Below are positions 60,501 to 64,000 of a DNA stretch of 64,000 nucleotides, piece by piece. Within the stretch, counting starts at the first letter, position 1, and each line of letters opens with the position of its first letter. Made by a program: the position numbers and the translations under genes. The notes beneath the pieces were generated by a model, which worked only from the letters and a program-made list of their open reading frames with translations, searched no databases and was not told the DNA's origin. Origin of the DNA: Drosophila miranda (lineage: Eukaryota > Arthropoda > Insecta > Diptera > Drosophilidae); contig NC_046675.1 of the NCBI RefSeq assembly GCF_003369915.1, positions 32,015,001-32,079,000 on the forward strand. Direction: 5' to 3'.

Positions 60501-63500
60501 GAGTGAAAGGAGTATCCCGAGGGATGGGGATTTGCTGTCGAGCTGCTGCTTGCTGTTGTTGTTGCTACTGTTGTTGCTACTGTTGTTGCTACTGTTACTG
60601 CTGCTGCTGCTGTGGTTGTGGTGGTGTTGCCTCCGGCTTGCTCTTGGGAGGAGGCGGAGGCGGAGGCGGAGGCTGTTGCTGCCGCTGCCACTGCTGCTGC
60701 TGCCTGGGAGCGAAGCAGCGTCTCTGCCTCTTGCAACGTGGGCATCGGACTTTGGTGACTGGGTGGCACGCAATGCACTAAATACTGATGGCTCTGACTA
60801 TGAGCCGAGGCTAGACTTGATGCGGTTGCTACTTGTGCACTACTACCGGCTGGATGAGGATGATACGATGGTGGATGATGGTGGCCGAAGGTGTGGTGTG
60901 CCTGTGCCTGTGCCTGCGGCTGTTGGATGTACATGGAATGGTGTGCGTGTGGGTGTGTGTGGTGGTGTGACGACGGATGGTGATAGGGAAAGGCCGTGTG
61001 TGGCGTATAATGGTGGATGGGACAGGGCGACGGTTTGGGTCGTGTGGCTGTTACTGTTGCCGTGGTCGTTGCTGAACTATGACTAGCCGGATTGGCGCTC
61101 TGGCTGCTGCCAGACGCCCCCCCACTACTACTGCCTAGGAACTGACCCAGTCCGAAGCGCGAGGTCTTCCGCTTGAGTATCGGCGCTGACACCTGACGGC
61201 TGTAGATCTTCTCCTTTTCGGGCACTGCAAAGACCAACAAAAGATAGAAAAATGATCAGCCTGGGATATTTTTTCTGTTGGGCTCACCAAATTTGCTATC
61301 CTGACGCGATGCCATGCTGGCTGGTGCCGACATAGTCCTCTTGTAGGGCCATTTGGTACCGAACGAAGCGCTCAGCGTCTTGGCCATGCTGCCACTGGTA
61401 TCCGACTGACTGAGGGCCTCCCTGGCCTTCAGGATCTTTGCAGACAAAGCCTCGCTGCCGTTGTCCGAGTTGCGGAGGTCTCGCAGATACGAGATATCGC
61501 CGCATTTCTCCAGATTGATCTGCGCCTCCACGAAGAGCGTGTCGAAGCGATTGAGGAAAAAGTCCCAGCCGAGCAGCTTGCGATCGGAGAGGGAGTTGTG
61601 CAGCTGATAGACGGACTGCAGCACCACCGGGCGGTCCACAATGAAGAGATCGAACTGCGACTCCAAGCAGAAGAGCAGTGACCGTATTGCCGTGTCATGA
61701 ATCGTACCGATATAGAGCGTCGCCCGCTGCGCCACATACACATTGATGTCATCCATGCTGGCGATGAGATGACAGAAGGCCGTGGCCAGTGCCGTTTGCA
61801 GGCCCACCTCTGAGCGCAGCGGCGTCGAATCCATAAAACGTGTAATCACGGTTACTCGTTCGACTGCTGTGAAGCGAACCCGCCAGTCCGTATCGTGGAA
61901 GGCCTCCTGCACCACGCGCCAAAAGACATCCGAACCGAGCGGCAGCGTGATGCAGTGCAGCAGCAATGGCACGCCCACCTGGCAGATGTGCGAGTGTTCG
62001 GCATTGCAAAGTTCCCAAAGGCTTTAAAGAAGGATACACAAGTCTTAAGAGAGACCTTTAAGAACAGAGTTTTACATACTTTTTGATGAGTAGATTCTCC
62101 TGGCACCAGATGAAGAAGCCGCGCTGCTCTTTGGCCGCCTTGGCCAGGGCATCTCCATGCAGGGCCATGGTATTGAGGCACTGCAGCACATAGTACAGTA
62201 TCTCTGGCTTCTTGATGGTGGGTATTTCCTATCAGGAACCCATCATTAGAAGGATATCTTCAGCAAAACTCAAAGAGGAGGTCTTACCGTGAGAAGCTGG
62301 TGGATATACTGCAGAGGTTGAGGCAGCGTGTCCAGCGTAAATTTGAATTTCCCCACCGAAGTGTGCCAGAAATCATCGCTGTCCTCCTCCTCCTCATCCT
62401 CGTCCGAACCACTGCCATTCTCGCCCCCACAGGCGGTGCTGCCATTGGCACCGTTCTCACCCATAACCGACGCCTTGGTGACGCTGACATTAGCGCTTCC
62501 GACATCCGCATCGGAGAGGGTTATAGAACGGGCTATGGCCCGATCTGTGGGCAGGATGGAGGCCAGATCGAGCTGCTCTGAAACTGTCTCAACAGTGGCC
62601 GTCATGATCTGCATTAGACAGAGGGAAAATCGTTAAGGAAAATCAAACTGAGGCGAATTTTACACAGTTTTTACGTCATATTTACACGGGTTTACATGTT
62701 TTACATGGTTTACATGGTGTGTGTGTGTATCTTACATTCCTTATATACATACGAAACACGTAGATAAATGCAATGGTTGGGTACTTGCGACATGTCGATT
62801 ACACTTGCATGTACCGGAAACAAAGTAATTTACATCGAAAGAAACTGTTACATAACACATGTTACATGTAAAATTGCATAAAACGTTTTTGTTGGTTACA
62901 TTTCTGGTGCATTTCTGTGACATATTTTTTTGATATAAAGATTTATGGTTTATTCTTTGGTGCTGTACATTGAACATGCTCTTCAACAATGATCCGAAAA
63001 GAAAGGAAAACCGTAAGGGAAAAGGAAAAACTATCTGTTATGTGAGGGAAAATCAGCATGGAACGCAATATTTACATGTAAAAACAATATGTCAAATTTC
63101 TTATGATACGACTTGTTCGTAATTTATATTCACACACATACCAGATACTTTGAGACACAGTAGTTGAATAAAATGAATAGAAAAGTGATCAAAAAAATTG
63201 AATAAAAATCTATTATTCTGTTGGAAAAAATTTCAAATATCTATTAAGTAAATGAAAGCTCTCCTTTAATGGCATTTCTCTATGAGAAAAAACCTGCCAG
63301 ATGCTATTAAAACCATTTACCAGCCTACCCTTGAACAGCTATTACATTTATCTAATAAAAATCATGATTCTTAAGCGAGAGACATATTTTTTTGCCTTCT
63401 TTTATAATGTATGTTCACTTGGAATCTAATATTCAGCTATAATATGTCTAAACCTATATAATATCTGCTCTAAAAAGCCTGGAAAAACTCCTCTAAAGGA

Positions 63501-63954
63501 TATTTAAATGTATAATCAAAGTAAATATATAGAAATAAGAACTGTTTTTGTATAGGAATATATGGAAACAATCAAAGAAAGTAGGAATTTGGAAAAAAAA
63601 TTACAAGAAAAACACTCTGTACATTTATTTACACTTAACAAGAAGAGTACGTACGATTGGTTTGGTCTGGACACAGAAATAAAACATACAATATTGAAAA
63701 ACATATTGAATTGTACAAATATCGAATCGAATTGTTGTAGGGGGGAAGGGGGGGTTCGTTGTCATTGGGCAAATTATATAACTAATATTATAAACAAACA
63801 CTGGTTCAGCTTATAGCTGGGGGTTTTTTCGGTAGATTGTTTTGTTTGGTTTGGGATTTTTTTTGGTCGTTTTAATGAATGCACAAAGTACCTCGTCTGT
63901 GGCGTGAACTTTTCTCAATTCATTACTATCAACTGAATGCCCATTTTCGTTATT
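54513..63954 (-). CDS. unc79: UNC79, NALCN/narrow abdomen channel complex subunit (3' part, 2142 aa seen)
   Basis: Partial gene; the 5' end lies beyond the right edge. Fourteen exons on minus: 63892-63954, 62288-62608, 62080-62228, 61288-62021, 60328-61224, 58990-59257, 58291-58930, 58153-58224, 56865-58094, 56631-56809, 56412-56566, 55628-56346, 55398-55576 and 54513-55335. All have GT-AG, and the total (6429 nt) is in frame. Blocks typical of UNC79 are EIPTIKKPEILYYVLQC, LWELCNAEHSHICQVGVPLL, HDTDWRVRFTAVERV and CSDCGAHIEEYTDEEIG. UNC79 is a large HEAT-repeat-like scaffold that, with UNC80, stabilises the NALCN sodium leak channel. In flies loss disturbs rest-activity rhythms (known). Exon 60328-61224 is low complexity (His, Ala, Ser, Thr, Gln repeats) and exon 56865-58094 is largely disordered. 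They are probably long linkers. Confidence 0.95.
59258..60327 (-). other. unc79 intron, 1,070 nt
   Basis: An intron between the low-complexity exon and the exon beginning DGHIHSLGG. It contains GA runs at about 59560-59585 and T runs. No alternative exon was identified. Confidence 0.7.
60535..60640 (-). repeat. Trinucleotide repeats coding Ala/Thr/Val/Ser runs in unc79
   Basis: CTGTTGTTGCTA-type and CTG repeats on + are read on minus as alternating Thr, Ala, Val and Ser runs within exon 60328-61224. Such expansions are typical of fast-evolving linkers. Confidence 0.8.
62609..63891 (-). other. unc79 intron, 1,283 nt
   Basis: An AT-rich intron between the 63-nt exon and exon 62288-62608. It contains repeated TTTACA/TTACATG words at about 62660-62880 and a G-rich patch at about 63738-63754. 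No coding exon was recognised. Confidence 0.7.
63892..63954 (-). other. unc79: 63-nt unc79 exon, possible cassette
   Basis: A 21-codon exon (NNENGHSVDSNELRKVHATD, then E) with acceptor TTTTATAG and donor GTACTT, phase 0 on both sides. It reads straight into IMTATVETVS of the next exon. Because it is small, 3n in length and has a weak donor, it could be an optional exon. Confidence 0.6.
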
Positions 63955-64000
63955 CTATAAAAAATACATGAAGAAATGAAAACGTTTTGTATAATCGTTG

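Noticed and set aside
60302-61086. Poly-Cys and poly-Leu ORFs on + at the unc79 low-complexity exon
   Set aside because: They are frames of the CTG/GTT repeats. The minus frame is supported by splice sites that join in phase to conserved UNC79 exons.

Overview
This is eukaryotic DNA from a Drosophila genome, forward strand as given. The evidence is short GT-AG introns (about 50-70 nt) mixed with kilobase introns, CAG/CA/GA simple repeats, DRE and Motif-1 type promoter elements, and genes that match known fly proteins along their whole length. The cluster cry - vib - Na,K-ATPase beta-like genes - unc79 corresponds to the 91F-92A region of D. melanogaster chromosome 3R (Muller E). The CRY protein (540 aa, start MVPRGANV, end FFWLANY) differs from the melanogaster form and looks like the obscura group (D. 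pseudoobscura and relatives). The species call is an inference.

Layout. 0.35-1.24 kb (+): an intronless coiled-coil protein with a Dpy-30/RII-like motif. 1.5-3.4 kb (-): a five-exon BRAP/IMP-type RING plus UBP-finger ubiquitin ligase, with a DRE-containing promoter just upstream. 3.6-16.3 kb: non-coding, with candidate + strand first exons, simple repeats and two diverged copies of a dispersed repeat. 16.3-23.2 kb (+): a three-exon Cab45/SDF4-like EF-hand protein. Its 5.6 kb intron holds a possible nested 81-codon ORF on the other strand. 23.2-35.0 kb: non-coding, rich in microsatellites. 35.0-37.5 kb (+): cry, four exons. 37.5-40.2 kb: 3' regions of convergent cry and vib. 40.2-48.3 kb (-): vib, a class I phosphatidylinositol transfer protein, with a 6.4 kb first intron and what appears to be a pair of mutually exclusive exons. 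49.6-52.4 kb (-): two tandem intronless Na,K-ATPase beta-like genes, one with a long charged repetitive tail. 53.2-54.4 kb (+): a Gdown1/POLR2M homologue. 54.5-64.0 kb (-): the 3' 14 coding exons of unc79, which runs off the right end of the window.

Functional themes. Two of the genes, cry (circadian photoreceptor) and unc79 (NALCN/narrow abdomen channel complex), both act in circadian neurons in flies. They are unlinked in mechanism, so their proximity is probably coincidental. BRAP-like, SDF4-like, vib and Gdown1 are housekeeping-type genes. The intronless beta-like genes and the Dpy-30-like gene look like restricted, possibly male-biased, genes (inference). Exon boundaries below were read by hand from splice signals. 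For all multi-exon genes the reading frame is preserved across every junction; the unc79 sum is in frame from the first visible exon to the stop.
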